A program made the translations under genes and the position numbers. From the NCBI RefSeq assembly GCF_945859685.1, contig NC_079147.1, forward strand, positions 265,412,572-265,476,571: 64,000 nucleotides of DNA, read 5' to 3'. Every line of letters begins with the position of its first letter. The first letter of the stretch is position 1. The notes beneath the pieces were generated by a model. That model worked only from the letters and a program-made list of their open reading frames with translations, was not told the origin of the DNA and made no database searches. Source of the DNA: Eupeodes corollae. Taxonomy: Eukaryota > Arthropoda > Insecta > Diptera > Syrphidae. Shown here piece by piece: positions 25,681 through 38,660 of the stretch.

Positions 25681-27050
25681 AATTGCTTAATGTTTTCCAG
25701 TCACCCTCGTTTAGAAGGTGGATAGTTTCCTGCATAGTTAATGATTGTTTTCCAAAAGGTATTTGCCTTCACACTTTGAATATTCGGCATATAATTATGA
25801 TATGATCGTAATCTTCTTGTGATTTTAGGTTGCAAAGCGCACAGAATTGATTCAAGCTTCCATTATAAGGGTTACCATTCAAGGAAAGGAGCTCGCACCT
25901 TGCTTTGAATATGACGGATATTTCATCATAGCTGATTGAGTCGTGAAAGTAGTTTTTCTTGTTTAGATTAAAATTAGGCTGACTGTATAAAATTTTACTT
26001 TCATAATTTCGAGCCTTAACGATGAGGGCATCTCGAATAGTGTTAGTTTTTCTGAATAATACGGTAGAGTTGGCCTTTCAAATTAAGTTGGTTGTTCACA
26101 TCGATATGTAAGGTTTCCTTACAAGCGTTGCCAATAGATTGCCATCTTATTTCTTATTTCTCAACTCATACAAAAGTAGGTTGTTTGAAAGCCTTGATTC
26201 CTCATAATGACAGCATACCTTTATTATAAAGTCAGCCTATGACTTGAGTGTATTTGTCAAGAGTTTTGGTAGTCTCCTTTCCAAGTATATAGCGTAACAA
26301 GGCGTATTTTGGGGTAGGTTGAAGAGCTTTTTTATGAAATTCCTATTTAATTTCTCAATTTCCTCGTACTCATATGACCCTCAAACTTGAGAAGCATAGC
26401 AAAAAAAACTACGGCATTAAATATCTTATATTTTGCAGATAAAATTGTTCTTTTGTTGGAAAACACATTAAGCAAGCTTTAAGAGCTATTGGCTTTTTCG
26501 GTTAGGTGTTTGTTGATTTAGTCTAACTCCGAAATATATGACCTCTTTGGCTGTTTCTAGAAAATGATCAGCATAAGTCCATTGCCTTTCATTTAGAATT
26601 CTTGGATATCGCGCTAACATGATAATTTTTGACTTCTATGTATTAATTGTTAGTCCTCATTTTTTGCATTAACACGATTAGCGATTAATCATTAATTGCA
26701 TGTGTTCTGGTGATTCAGAGAGTATGACAAGATCATCTGCATATAACAACAGATTAATGGTAGTATATGCAATTATTACTCCTCCTTGAAGATCATTTAC
26801 TACGTCGTTTATAGAGAAAACAACAATGCTCTCAGGAGACAACCTTCCTTTACGCCAGTATTTGTCTCAGACCATTCTGAATAGGATGTACCATCTGAAA
26901 CTCCTGCGTTTGTGTTAGTGTACATTTTTTATATCACTCTAATGAAGTTGGAAGATATGCCAAGTTGTGAGAGCTTATAAAAGAGCGCATTTCTGTTAAC
27001 CAGGTTGAAGGTAGCTTTAAAGTTAGTAAAAAATGAGTAAACTTTTTTGT
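25680..27050 (-). mobile_element. Decayed non-LTR retrotransposon (LINE), third family
   Basis: Read on the minus strand, the reverse transcriptase core begins near 27040 with FFTNFKATFNLVNRNALFYK, where the family's catalytic aspartate position (DFKAAFD) reads N. It continues with LSQLGISSNFIRVIK and SYSEWSETNTGVKEGC, then LLYADDLVILSESPEHMQL near 26700-26755 with the YADD box intact. Downstream the protein decays through many stops but keeps KRTILSAKYKIFNAVV near 26430. Close to the 3' side (about 25830) is a C-terminal stretch, RFATLKSQEDYDHII, resembling the usual cysteine/histidine tail with its cysteines lost. This relic has no detected target duplication. The clade is not determined. 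Confidence 0.8.
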
Positions 27051-27640
27051 TCCTGGCATGAAACGCTTTGAAAATGGATGACCAAATATTATGTGTCTGA
27101 ACATACCATAGATACTTAAGAAACGATGTTGCTAAAGGAAGTTATTTTAACCATGAAACTTTAAAAAAGCTTAGAACCTTACACCTTCTGATTGAAGAAT
27201 GGTACCAAAAAAAGGGAACATGAAGAAATCACTTTCAAGGTTAAGAAACTTAATTTTTAACATGTGCTTATTTTTGTGCACCATTCGTAGATCCGAAGTT
27301 AAGGAGCTCTTTTTTAAAAAAAATTGCCAAATATATAAAATTTGTCAATCCATATTCAATATCATTAAAAGACTCCAGCTGGAATATGTCATAAAATTCT
27401 ACACATATAAAGATCTTCAAATTGAAAATTTAGTCTTATTCGATTCAGAACTAAAAATCATTTAAAAAACATATTTGTATCTTTCGATTTAAACAACAAA
27501 TATATTTTTATGTTTTAAACTTCAATGTCCATTGTACTTTTTGTTTATCCACGTATTTATTTTCTTAGATGAAATGAATCTCACAAATACCTATTTTTAT
27601 TTAATTTACCTATTCTTACGCAATTCTATCCTTTTTTTAT
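27050..27640. other. AT-rich spacer, nothing recognised
   Basis: The open frame at 27199-27465 (+) is lysine and phenylalanine-rich and matches nothing I know. Confidence 0.45.
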
Positions 27641-28920
27641 AATAAACGGGCACTCAAGGGGTTATTTGTGCGAGCTTTAGGAAAATAGAGAAGGATTAAA
27701 GAGGAGATACCGATGCACATTGGTCTTAAAGTTTTGAATATCAAAATGATTGGGACAAACAGAGCTGGGTAAAGCATTCCACATTCTCGATGTGTGGTTA
27801 AAAAAAGAAACTCTGTACTTGACAGTACGTCCGAAATTGAGCTCAAATTTAAACTGATGTGCATTCTTAGCTGACCGCTGCCGTTGAAGTTCCACATCCG
27901 AAGGACAAGGGTGAGAATCTGAAAACGAATATGAAAAGCTGAGGGTACTGTCATTAGCGAAAAAATTTAGTGGGTTAGAAGATCAATTATAAAAATATTT
28001 AAGAGCGTCAGAGACTAAGCGGAGCCCTCAGGTACACCAGCGTTTATTTTGTAAAAACCGAATTTGAATCTGTCCAATACTACTTGAATTGAACGGTCCG
28101 AAAGGTAATTTCTAACCCAATGAAGAAGGGATTCATCAGTACCAAATGCATGCGTTTTCGTTAAGAGAGCTTGGTGCCAAACTCTATCAAATGTCTTTGA
28201 AATATCAAGTGCAATAATCTTACTTCCTCCAAAACGATGTAAAGATTTGTTCCATTATTCGGTGAGATAAACCATAAGATCACCAGTGGACCTATTGCTA
28301 CGAAAGCCATACTGCCGGTCATTAAGAAGCTTCCGTTCTTCAATTTATTTCTTAAGCTGATAATTATTAATCAGCGTTTCGTATGTCAAGATCTCTCAGT
28401 ACTCTTGCAACCGCACGAGGGCTAACGAAAATTCGTCCCATAGAACCGTTTACGCTTTCCAGAAAAGGAGGACTCATGACACTCTCCGATGAGTTGGCTC
28501 ATCGACAAACTGAGTTAATTGATTTAACTCAGCGAAGACCTTAAGACTAGCGATTTGACGATGAGTCAGGATATTAGGCACCAATTCTTTGAATGGAATC
28601 GGACAGAGCATCAAATTCGTTAAAAGTTGAATTTCTGTCCAGATTTGGACTTCGACATAAAATTTTAACCACATGAAGTTAAAGTTTGTGTTAGAGCACA
28701 AACCATATTGTGGTTGAAGTTGTTACGAAACATTATTTCTTATATATACGGCTAATCCGTGGTATAAAAAGAATAATGGCACTAAACTATACCCATTTAG
28801 ATTTAATTTCAAATGATCGGAATCTTCACCTATCTGAGTTTCACGAAATGCCAAAACAGCTGGCCTCTTTGTGTCAGAGTGAACATATGTGCCACAGAAA
28901 TTCTTTTTCAGCGTAATAAC
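27640..28920 (-). mobile_element. Decayed LINE with endonuclease and reverse transcriptase, internally deleted
   Basis: On the minus strand the relic starts near 28915 inside the apurinic-type endonuclease: ETQIGEDSDHLKLNLNGYSL and HGLAVYIRNNVS, then AELNQLTQFVDEPTHR near 28490-28530. A deletion joins this to the reverse transcriptase: DRQYGFRSNRSTGDLMVYLT near 28260-28325, ALDISKTFDRVWHQALLTK near 28160-28215, LLHWVRNYLSDRSIQVVLD and INAGVPEGSA. The YADD box is replaced by FANDST near 27942-27962. About 20 codons further on, the sequence jumps to the C-terminal end (FNHTSRMWNALPSSVCPNH), so most of the region after the active site is missing. The domain order fits the Jockey/CR1 superfamily. 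Several stops make it non-functional. Confidence 0.85.
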
Positions 28921-29900
28921 AATAAGTTTTTTAAAAAAGATGTTGTTTAATAGGAAAAACTAATTGTTGATGTTTTTCTTGACGCTCAAATAGGGAATGG
29001 ATTTGTTATATTTATAGTTATACAAGTTATATAGCTCTAATTTTCCCAATTTATTGTCTTCATTTTTTGTGTGAGTTAATAATGGTTCTCAATATGAAAT
29101 TTGGCTATGTACAATAAAATAATGGAAGCAGGGATATTGATTAAGGATTTTACACAAAGAAAGTCAACAATGTTTTAATTTTTTTTTGACGTAGGTATCT
29201 TTTTAATTGCTAAGAATTGTTTGATTATGCAATTATTAAATTCAATAATTTATAATATTTTTCTTTCTTTGTTATTGTTTTTTTTAATCGATACTTTTTC
29301 TTATTTCAGCAATAATAAAACTCTTTCATAGATCTATTGATTTTTGTTCGAGTTTGCACATCAACTCTTTTGTTTTTCGTTTTGAAAAGAGGTATTCTTT
29401 TGAAATATCAAATTCATATTGTATATTTAAATAAAAAAATATTTGATATAACAATACAAAAGTGTACAGTAAAAAAAATTAACAAATTGAGAACAAAAGT
29501 TCAAACGAAACTCAATCTCATTAAAATGGTTAACAGATGATCCCGATTGTATGTATATCATTTTCTATTTCTATTTACCAATTTTATCGAAAAACAATAG
29601 AAAATCAAAGCTAATTGGAATAAAAACTAAATCAATAGCTGTTTTGTCTTTCTCTATACCTAAGTGCACTTCAGACACCCAATTTCAAATAAGTGCTCAA
29701 TAATATAGCGCCATCGAGTAGAGTTTCACTAAAAACTAAACAAACAAAGTTCTCATCAAAATGTATTTGAAAAAAAAAAACAAAAACAAATATTTATTCA
29801 GTAAACCATCACCACTAAAAAAAAGAAAACAAAACCTTCCTTAAGGAGCAAAAAGCTATCGACCATAGAAAAACTAGATATATCTTAATGAGAACGAAGT
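28920..29900. other. AT-rich spacer, nothing recognised
   Basis: Short frames only, with no repeat signature seen. Confidence 0.5.
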
Positions 29901-31630
29901 CAATAAGTGCTGAAGCTGTCTTTATTTCCATTTTCAGTGGCAATGCCTGCTTTTGTATAAACTGATCGTCTTCGATTCTAGCTACCTGATATTTTTTTGT
30001 TAGTTTTTTTTTTTTTGTTTTTTGCCAAGCTCTCTATGATGTTGCACCCAATTCAAATCAAGACCGATTTTCAAATGCAATTCAAGTCTAGCAAGCAACT
30101 AGCAAACATTCAAATTTATTAACCACATTCAAGTAGTTTGGCGTCGTCGTCGTCGTCGTAGTCATCGTCTTCGAAGATGAAGATGATCATATTGGAAGAA
30201 CATTTTTCAATAGTCTAGGAAAAATTGCTGCAATTTCGGTACATTGTTGAAAGATCCAGGGTTTGACACTAAGAAGAAAATAGAATCTTTAGATTTCAGT
30301 ACATTCACAAAAGTTAAATTTAGAATAAGCTTTTTGAGATTGTTTTCGCGACTTTAATCCTTCGTTTCTATTTACCCTGAGATTCAAAAGAAAAAGGGAA
30401 CATTTTTGAATAAAACATAGTTCAAAGTTTCCATCCGTACGTCCCAGAGTATAAAGCAGAGCTTGTTTGTTAGTTTAGTGTCGATCGGTAGTAGGCCCAA
30501 TTACTATGACTACTCAATGTTATACTAGCAGTTTTTCCCTATATTTCCATCTTATTAAGGTAGAAGCAATCTGTCAGATACCTTACACACGTGTTCGTGT
30601 GCATGTTGGAGGTATACGTCTCTTCTCTATTGGTGGAGTATATGACACTTCGACTTTGCCTCCGAGGCACAAACCTACTCAACTCATCTGTGCCATACGT
30701 TGACTATAATATGCTGACGATGGTTATAAAGACGATGAATAAGTTGATCCACATCCACATCATCTCGGCACAATATGATTTGGTCGTGCTCTGTGAAAAG
30801 AATCTATAAAGTCACCTTGAAATCGCAATTGGAACGGTTCGAGCTCATTTTATTGATGAATACACAGGTAGAAGAGACGATGACGGTTAAAAGAGGTTCG
30901 TCTGGGTGGCATTTCGGAATGAATGAATAATATAAAAATAAAATAATATCATCAAACTGAATAACATCGTCGTTTCTCTCATCAACACCTTTCATAAAAA
31001 TCGATTCACTATACCTTAGCTGATGATGATGATGGGATTTGAAATAAAATTTTGACGGATCGTATAGCTTCATCGAAAAGCTACATAATGATGTATTGAT
31101 GTCTCTTCACGGTTCAAACTGAGATAAATCAGATGATCGAGTTCGCTCCTCTTCTCTGACGCGATGTGCTCTGTGTCCCGAATTGGATTTGTCTATTTTT
31201 TTTTCTTTCTAAATTCTATTAGAATCACGATTCACTCTAGTTTTTGATCTGATTTTGGAAATGTTGCTCATTTAAATTGATGTTTACTGAACTTTTGGTA
31301 GTTGGTGTATCTTCTTCGATATTGTTGCTATATATGTACGTTTTCAATCTTTGTTTGTTTGTTGAAGAGGTTAAGTATACAAGAACAACTACCACGAGAG
31401 TATATTCTATAAAAGACCTAATCTAGATCATGGAGAGAGGATGATGAGAAAAGAATGGAGACGACTTTGACTTCGACTCAGACTTCGAATTCAACGACAA
31501 CGCAAACGACGGATGTTTGACGATGACGACGACGAATGCAAAGACTCGATTGAATTGATGGAGGTAGTCATGAAGTCATAAATCAAGATTGCTCCATCAT
31601 GATAGAAATTGATTGCTATTTTGCATAAAT
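29900..31630. other. Unique non-coding island with CGT triplet repeats
   Basis: A GTCGTC run lies at about 30140-30158, and GACGATGACGACGACG near 31520-31535. Short frames such as 30506-30703 show no protein family. The density of GATGAT/CATCAT units is typical of fly non-coding DNA. Confidence 0.4.
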
Positions 31631-32600
31631 GGGAAAACTGTAACGGTATGCGCTATATAGAATGCACTTTTTTGTAAAAGGAATCTTCATGCAGACAGTC
31701 TGTTAAAAAAGAATAGGGAAAATTAAACAGATGTATTACACTGAAAATTTGTCTCCAAAAGTGTCTTAAATTATTAAAATAGTGACGAACTTTTAACCTT
31801 CGAGCACGAAATATGTATGTCATAATCACTTTCACTTTTGAAATTGTTAGCCAAAACGGTAATTTACGACGACTCAAACATAAATGTGAATGTAAGATTC
31901 AGACTATTTTAAAAGTAAGTATTAAAAACTTCAATGCGTTGTTAAAACGTGTACCCATAGTTTAATTTTTGATAATGGCTTAGATTTTAATTGTCAAGCA
32001 TACAGCTCAAAGTGACAGCCTACAAATATGAAACATTATATTAGATTACTCCTCAACTTCTCCTCGAAGTATTTACATATATGTTTCAAATTTATTTTGT
32101 AGCGTACTAAAATTCTTGAACTTTCTGATGCTTAGTTGACGGTTTTTGAATGAAGTTGTATTTTTGAAAGAATCGAAATAACCCATGTTAATGTTTTACG
32201 CTTCAGTACAGCTAAAATACAGTAGACATTGAAGTCACCAAAGTTTATGTCTCCAAAAACCCTACTGCATGTTAAAAGATGGAAATAGAAGCACAATATT
32301 TCAGATCATAAACACCGAATTTAAGAAAATTGGACATATCGGACTTGATATTTCCATAAAGCTTGCATCTACTTATTTTTGGTTATAGTACAGGGCATGA
32401 AGTTTTAAAATAGTTATTGTTAGAAAGATACCAAAGGTAAGGGTCAAAGTGGCAAAGATCTACCTTTTGCAAATATGAATTTTCTTTTCAAAACATACTG
32501 TAGCCCCCTAGGAGGAATAAACTTAAACAATCACTATTTCACGCCTTCTAACCCGCCTCAATCATTTTTCTCTTTTTGCAATTTTTCTCCTCCTGCATCA
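31630..32600. other. AT-rich spacer, nothing recognised
   Basis: No recognisable frame or repeat. Confidence 0.5.
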
Positions 32601-34450
32601 CTAAATCGAGAGGTATAACATCAGCTTCAACTTCAGTATAGAAGAAATGATGGATCCCTGGGAATGAGGTCCGAATCCATCTTGAGGGCAACATTTTAGA
32701 GTTCGTTTACGAACGATGGTGTCAAAAGATTAGCGGTTTAATCAATAATTGACAAGAAGTAGGTATACACTACACATGGCGCGGTGGTGGAGCGGTGTTC
32801 GCGGTCATGATGTTTCTCACCGCGAGCTATGCAACCAACACAGAGTGCGGTTGCACATTACACATTGATGCTTAGCATCGCATCAGAGAGAAAGATTCGT
32901 ATACATGCGCCGCGCTGTGGTCGCACCATTTCAATCGTGATTGATTTCAATTTCGTGATCCTTTAGAGGTAAAATGTTCTTCTTCTTCTTCTTCATCATC
33001 AGCATCACTATCACCACATCATCGTCGTCGTCTTCGCCATGCAGAACACAACAATGGGTATTTCAATTTAAAATGAGATCAAACCTTTATGGTGACATTG
33101 AACGTGGTGCTGCTGGCTGTAACTATTCACATTTAGAGATTCACCATCGTCATCAGTTTCAGCATCATCAACGGAAGACTAGAAGTAAATGTGACACGTT
33201 TCAGGTGTAAATTGCCAATGATCTGGGTATGACTCTCAAGATGTGTTGCACTCACCGTGCTCACTCTGCGGTTGCCTCCGCCTACATACCATCTATGGCG
33301 GCCAGGTGATAATGGCTAGTAATCAAATTCGCAAATAAACGCACACTTGAAATAGTGTGTCTATCGCATATGCCCGAGGGTTCTCAAGGGAAAGTAAAGG
33401 GGATGTACTGTACGCCGAGGACGACTCTAGAAACCCCCCAACTGTGAGTGGATTTGTCTTTTGCTATGAGTTGAGCTCCACAGCAAGCAAACTGCAATGA
33501 AATGCCACCTCGTCTGCTTTCGGCGCGCGAGCAGATATTCCGGCACAAAATCACTGGTAAAGTCACAGGAAATCCTTTATTCCAAAGAACCGTAGAATAA
33601 AATTCGAATTTTATCGTTTCGTGGTAATCGATTTGGAAGCTGTGCCCGATCCTCTTCCATCGCCTTTCCTCCCCCGGTATGCAGGTGCCTTTGTTTACTA
33701 AATGCCTGATGATTGGTTTATAAAAACTAGATATTTATATGAATTTTAAACAGTTGTTTCTCGCGTCTCTTGCGTCTATAAACCGTACCATTGTACAATC
33801 ATCATCCATGGCATATGCATGACACACACACAGGATGTGTGTTCTGTGGTGCATGGTGTTTACCTATTTCGTCCCAGTTGTAAGGTACTATGGCACATCA
33901 TTGGAAGAAAAAGACGATGAAGAGAAGAAGACACTGCGGAGATATGGTTAAGGTCTTGAAGTAATCAACCCGCATTGTGTGATCTTTCACGGCAGCGGGT
34001 GGTCAACACACCACCATAGATAGGTTCCTTTACTAGTCTGTCGATAATACAAAAACAACAACAAATAGCAAATTGATGGAGAGAGAGCTGTGTGGAGTTG
34101 AAACTATTTTAAAGTTTTTCTTTTTTAGTTTGTTTGTAGGTCTCTGTCCATAATGGTGGATGATCGTTCTTCTTTTTACTTGTTGTGTTATTTTGTTAAC
34201 AAATCTTTTTGGAATCGAATTGCATTGGAATATGCGATGGGAATGGATTTGTGGGGGCACAAATTGAACTGCACTTTGCATGCAGTGCAGCACAGCTAAG
34301 ATCTTCATGAAAGATGATGCTGGTTAATGTAGTTGTAATGCGTTGGAGAAACATGTGTTTCGAGTTTCATAATTTCCAATAATTGCCTGGTTATTGATTT
34401 GCATAAACATATATGTATGAAAAAAGGGTATGCATTGCAACAGCACATTT
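32600..34450. other. Unique non-coding island with CTT/CAT/CGT triplets
   Basis: TTCTTCTTCTTCTTCTTC lies near 32974-32995, followed by CATCATCGTCGTCGTC near 33017-33032. A CACACACACA run near 33821 is followed by GATGTGTG and can form a small hairpin. Frames here are repeat-encoded and I do not call genes. Confidence 0.4.
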
Positions 34451-36395
34451 TTCTTGAAGAAGAGTGAAAATCATACAAAAAGAGCAGTTATTTGTGAGAC
34501 CATTTATTATTTCTGAAAGTAATTTGACCTTAAAAAAAAACATCAAACAAAATTGAGATATACAGTTTTTGAATTTGCATCACATGAATTTGATGTTTAA
34601 GTTAAAAGTTTTAGTATATGTTAGAAATGAGGGAAATGGAAAAAACTTTGTTTGTAACTATTCAAAATTGGGGTCAAGCTGAGGATCTAATTATTAAAGG
34701 ATTGCCCTACTGAAACTTGAAATTTCTGTATGAATACATTCTCAAATAAAGAATAAATAAAGAAAAAGTCAATACCAAAAATTTGATTAAGAATGTCATT
34801 TTTATCCCACATTTCTTAATAAAAACGAAAGAGTTGAGCACACAACTTTAAAACTTAAAAAAAAAATCTTAAATCCGTAAAGTGTTTTTAAGGCGTTCTT
34901 AATTCAAAAGTGAGGGCTTTGATGTTTTTCAGATGGGTAATTTTCAACTTGGTACAGTAATTATAAAAAAGCATTAATTTTGTACTTTTATTTTAAAATC
35001 TATTAAATTATGAATTAAAATTTGTTCTGATTCATAAAAAATTTCTGATCGTAACTTCAGCTTCATTTCATCAGAGTTAAAGAATTTTTCATAAAAAACT
35101 TAACGATTATCGTTGGACAATCAAAATTGGCAACGAAATGGAATTTACAAACGCTTCTTTTTGCAATTAATTTCTCAATATCTTTTTGTATCCAATGTTC
35201 AATCAACGTGTTAACCGAGTTCTTAAGCAATTTTCAACATGCTATATTGAAGTTATGAATTATTAGTGTAACAAAAAAAAAAGTAGAATAGTAAAAGAGC
35301 AAACGTCCTCGAAGCAAATTTGTAATATTATTACAAACGAACTTCATTAAAACGATTCTACCAGTGCGATTAAAGCCAGTTTAAAATTATTCAACAAATA
35401 ATAAAATGTGTGTCTGCTCATAATAATGTTGAAGTCGAGCAAATAACATCACGCATATGAATCTTCTTTGGCACAGCAGGTCGTACGCCATCAATAAGCT
35501 TTGATTGTACTACAAAAATGAACGTGTGCCTTTGGAATATTGAAGTCAATTATTATTGTTATTACTGTACATATTTTGCCATAGAGCAGACACATTACTA
35601 CAGATTAAGAGAAAAGAAGAAAAGAAATGCACAGTGGGATATTTCTGCTTTAATTACAATCATAGTTGTCATAAAAGAATTATTTATTTGTTTGCAAGAA
35701 AAAAACAGTTTGATCCTTAAGATTAGAAAAAGTTGATCTTTAAGATTTTCTCAATTTTCTCAATTATATTGCTATGATTGAAAGGTAGATCAGGAGGGTA
35801 AAAGGGGAACTTTTAATGTTCATCATAAAGTTTCAAAGAGCAATTTGTTTAAAGTGCATCATATATTGCAAATTTGTTACTATGTATATTATTACAGAGT
35901 TGAATATATTAATCACTTAATTGCGAACAATCTGCTACCAGAGCATTAAGCACTATACATCTTGTGAAAACGAATTCATAAAAGATTTAATAGATAAAGA
36001 TCGATGCACAGTTGGTTTATGAAGTTGCTTTTTACGGCAATGTGTGTTGATTATTCGAAACAATTATTTGGGATTATTAAAACTATGTAAAGTTTCTTTT
36101 ATGAAGATAAGATCGTTAAAAACAACAAATTAGCACCAGGAAAATATAGGAGCAAAAAGTTCAAGAACAATTACTTTGTAGATGTTTTTATTAGGATTAA
36201 AAGATTTAATTCTATTTTAGTATGAAAATATTGCCATATTTGTTGTAAACAGACTTTATTAAAGTATTAATTAATCCGGCTTAGTAAATTAAGTGCTTCA
36301 GTTGCTTACCTAAAAAAAAACTTAGTTAGAATTTGTAGAGACAGAGTTAAAGGCAAAATGACGGTCTGTGTAAATTTCTTGAAGGTAGGATTAGA
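34450..36395. other. AT-rich spacer, nothing recognised
   Basis: The open frame at 35518-35736 (+) has no recognised content. Confidence 0.5.
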
Positions 36396-36570
36396 CTTAT
36401 TTTAACAGAAAAAATGGCGACCTGAAAACCGCTACAGTAATTAGGAAGACGAAATGAGAGAGTTAATTTTACTTGTTTAGAGTACACGCCTCCTCAAAAC
36501 CCCCTCATTATTTTTGAATCTATAGAAGTGGATTAAATTGTCTTCTGAGAATTTCCTATCCTCTCAGAAA
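36395..36570 (-). mobile_element. Short fragment of the RNase H-bearing LINE
   Basis: The segment aligns with 56140-56230 and, in reverse complement, with 51670-51760. On the minus strand it encodes VYSKQVKLTLSFRLPNYC, equivalent to VNSERMKLSISFRLPNYC near 51700 in the larger copy. It is the start of the RNase H domain only, is heavily diverged, and shows no target duplication. Confidence 0.65.
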
Positions 36571-37450
36571 AATCTGAAATGTAAACAAATCTGAAAGTTT
36601 CTATCAAACTTTAGTTGAGAGATGGCGAAGTCTGCGTGTTTTGAATAATTGAGGATAACAAAGTGGCTAATAATGTTATGAAGCTCTTAGAAGTAAATAT
36701 TCTTATGTCATATATAGAAGCGCATCCAGTTCAAAATAATAGCTACCAAGAAAAAAGCCTAAAACTTTAACATATTTGTAACTATCAACTAAAAGTTATT
36801 GAAGTGGGTGAATTCAAAATTTTGAAATTTGTTAAAAAACAAAGACAGGTTAATAGTTTGTTCTAACCAATTTCAAGGGAACATAAGTTTCCGTTTTTAT
36901 GTATGTCTTAAATAAATAAAATGATTAAACGTCTCAAATATTTGGACAGGAAACAGATTAAACTTTAATTTGTGATGGTTTTCGTCTCGCCTCCTTGTTT
37001 TAAATGTAAGATTTTAAGAGCACTTATTGTTAGCTTAGCATTATGGGTTACACCCCAACGTTTCTTTTTAGAAAATTAATCAAATTTAGGTTTGCAAAAT
37101 ATGATCACTTTTCTATTTTAAGGTTTGAACCTCAACTCTTTTGTTTTAAATGAAAAATAAGTTGTTCTAAGCCTTTTTTTAAATATTTAACAGACCTTAA
37201 TTGTATTTTAAATTCTTTGTTAAACCTTAATCGGTTGGTTTCTAACCTAAGATAACACACAAAATTAAATTCCACATAAAACTTTTGTATTTACAAAAAG
37301 AAAAGTGCAAATCATTTTTCCTATGAAAATAAAAACTTTAAGTTCAATTGAAATTCAAATTCATCTGGTTAACCCATGTATGTAAAGTAATTTTATTTGC
37401 AACAATATGTATATATTTATTTATGTATGTAACTCAGTACAAACACAGGT
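36570..37450. other. AT-rich spacer, nothing recognised
   Basis: No recognisable content. Confidence 0.5.
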
Positions 37451-38660
37451 AGATCAATGTTCCGTAATAATGGTGTATGTACTCTCGTATATACCACAAA
37501 GCCTAATCTGTCCATAAATGAATATCTATCAAGTTTTTTACAGATCGCCCGAGCCGTATTCAGAGCACAAAGCCAAAGTGCACTATCCAATTCATTCGAT
37601 CCATATAGTGGTATGATGGTATGTGGTGGTAAGCTCTCGCTTACTGCAACAAAAGAATCTGTAACATTTTAAACGCACCCCAGAGAGGCTATATCTTTGG
37701 TCTTATCCAATGTTGCTTAAAATGGTAATCCAATTGCATGATCGACATCACCAAAGAGCAAACAAAAAAAATCAAATCGAATCGAATTCATGCACATTCG
37801 TATAGTTTTTGAATCTGCACAAACATCAAGTCTGCGTTTAACATTTTGTCTTGTGTTTATCTATATACTTTTGCCATGATGATGAGTGTGTATCTTTTCT
37901 GCAGGCATAGAGCTTCAACGCGTTGCTGGTCGTCGCGTCGTCGTTCGTTGAAGACACAAAAATCCTTTATGCTGTCATAATGTTGAATTGAATGTGAATC
38001 AATTGAGAGATGATGGAAAAGCTGACGTTGTTGGTTCGATGCTACGGATCATGACTCTTCGAATCACAGGCACGTTTTTTTTCAATCTTTTGTTTTTTTT
38101 TTATTTCGATCTTCAGGAATGAAGGTAGCCAAAAGAGCGGGAGCAAGCAAAATACTTTAAAATGCCCTTTTATTGAATTGATAGTTCTTGAGGTTGAGGT
38201 TGTGGACTTGTGGTGTATCTGCTATATGAACCGCAGCACGCCAACAACACAGTTACAGCAACAGCAGCAGCTGACCGACAAGATGAGCACCAAGAGCAAC
38301 AAAAGCACGGTTGGGGTTGTTGCTTCTATAGAGGCAAAGACGGAGTATAAACTCTTGAAGATCATACTGCTGCTTCTTCCATGTCTATAGCCCAGCACTC
38401 TACTAGAACTCTGGAGTAACTTGGGTGAGTAGTTTCTTGTTTGTCAGATTGTTGAATTGTTTTTTTGATGTGGAAAGAAACTTATGGAACTATATGTAAC
38501 CAACGAAGTTCTTTTATTGTTCTTATATTGATGGTGAGTAGTTGTTGTGCTATTATGGTTGGCATCTATTATCATTCTATTTATATTATTGTACAACTGT
38601 GAGGGAAGAATATTATATATATATTTTGGTCATGTGGTTAAGCGGTTAGCTCGTGGTGCA
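37450..38660. other. GC-richer unique non-coding island
   Basis: The island contains CAGCAACAGCAGCAGC near 38255-38270 and GCGTCGTCGTTCGTTG near 37935. Frames at 37457-37672 and 38178-38390 (+) are short and unrecognised, the second driven by glutamine-type triplets. Confidence 0.35.

Noticed and set aside
27199..27465. 88-codon plus-strand open frame.
   Set aside because: Lysine/phenylalanine-rich composition of AT-rich DNA, no domain, and no neighbouring exon signals.
30450..30484. TATAAAG followed about 27 bases later by TTAGTGT, resembling a core promoter.
   Set aside because: The initiator match is weak, spacing is short, and the downstream frame has no recognisable protein. Such TATA-like strings are common in AT-rich DNA.
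32974..33210. Open frame starting with a run of phenylalanine and serine.
   Set aside because: It is encoded by CTT, CAT and CGT microsatellites rather than gene sequence.
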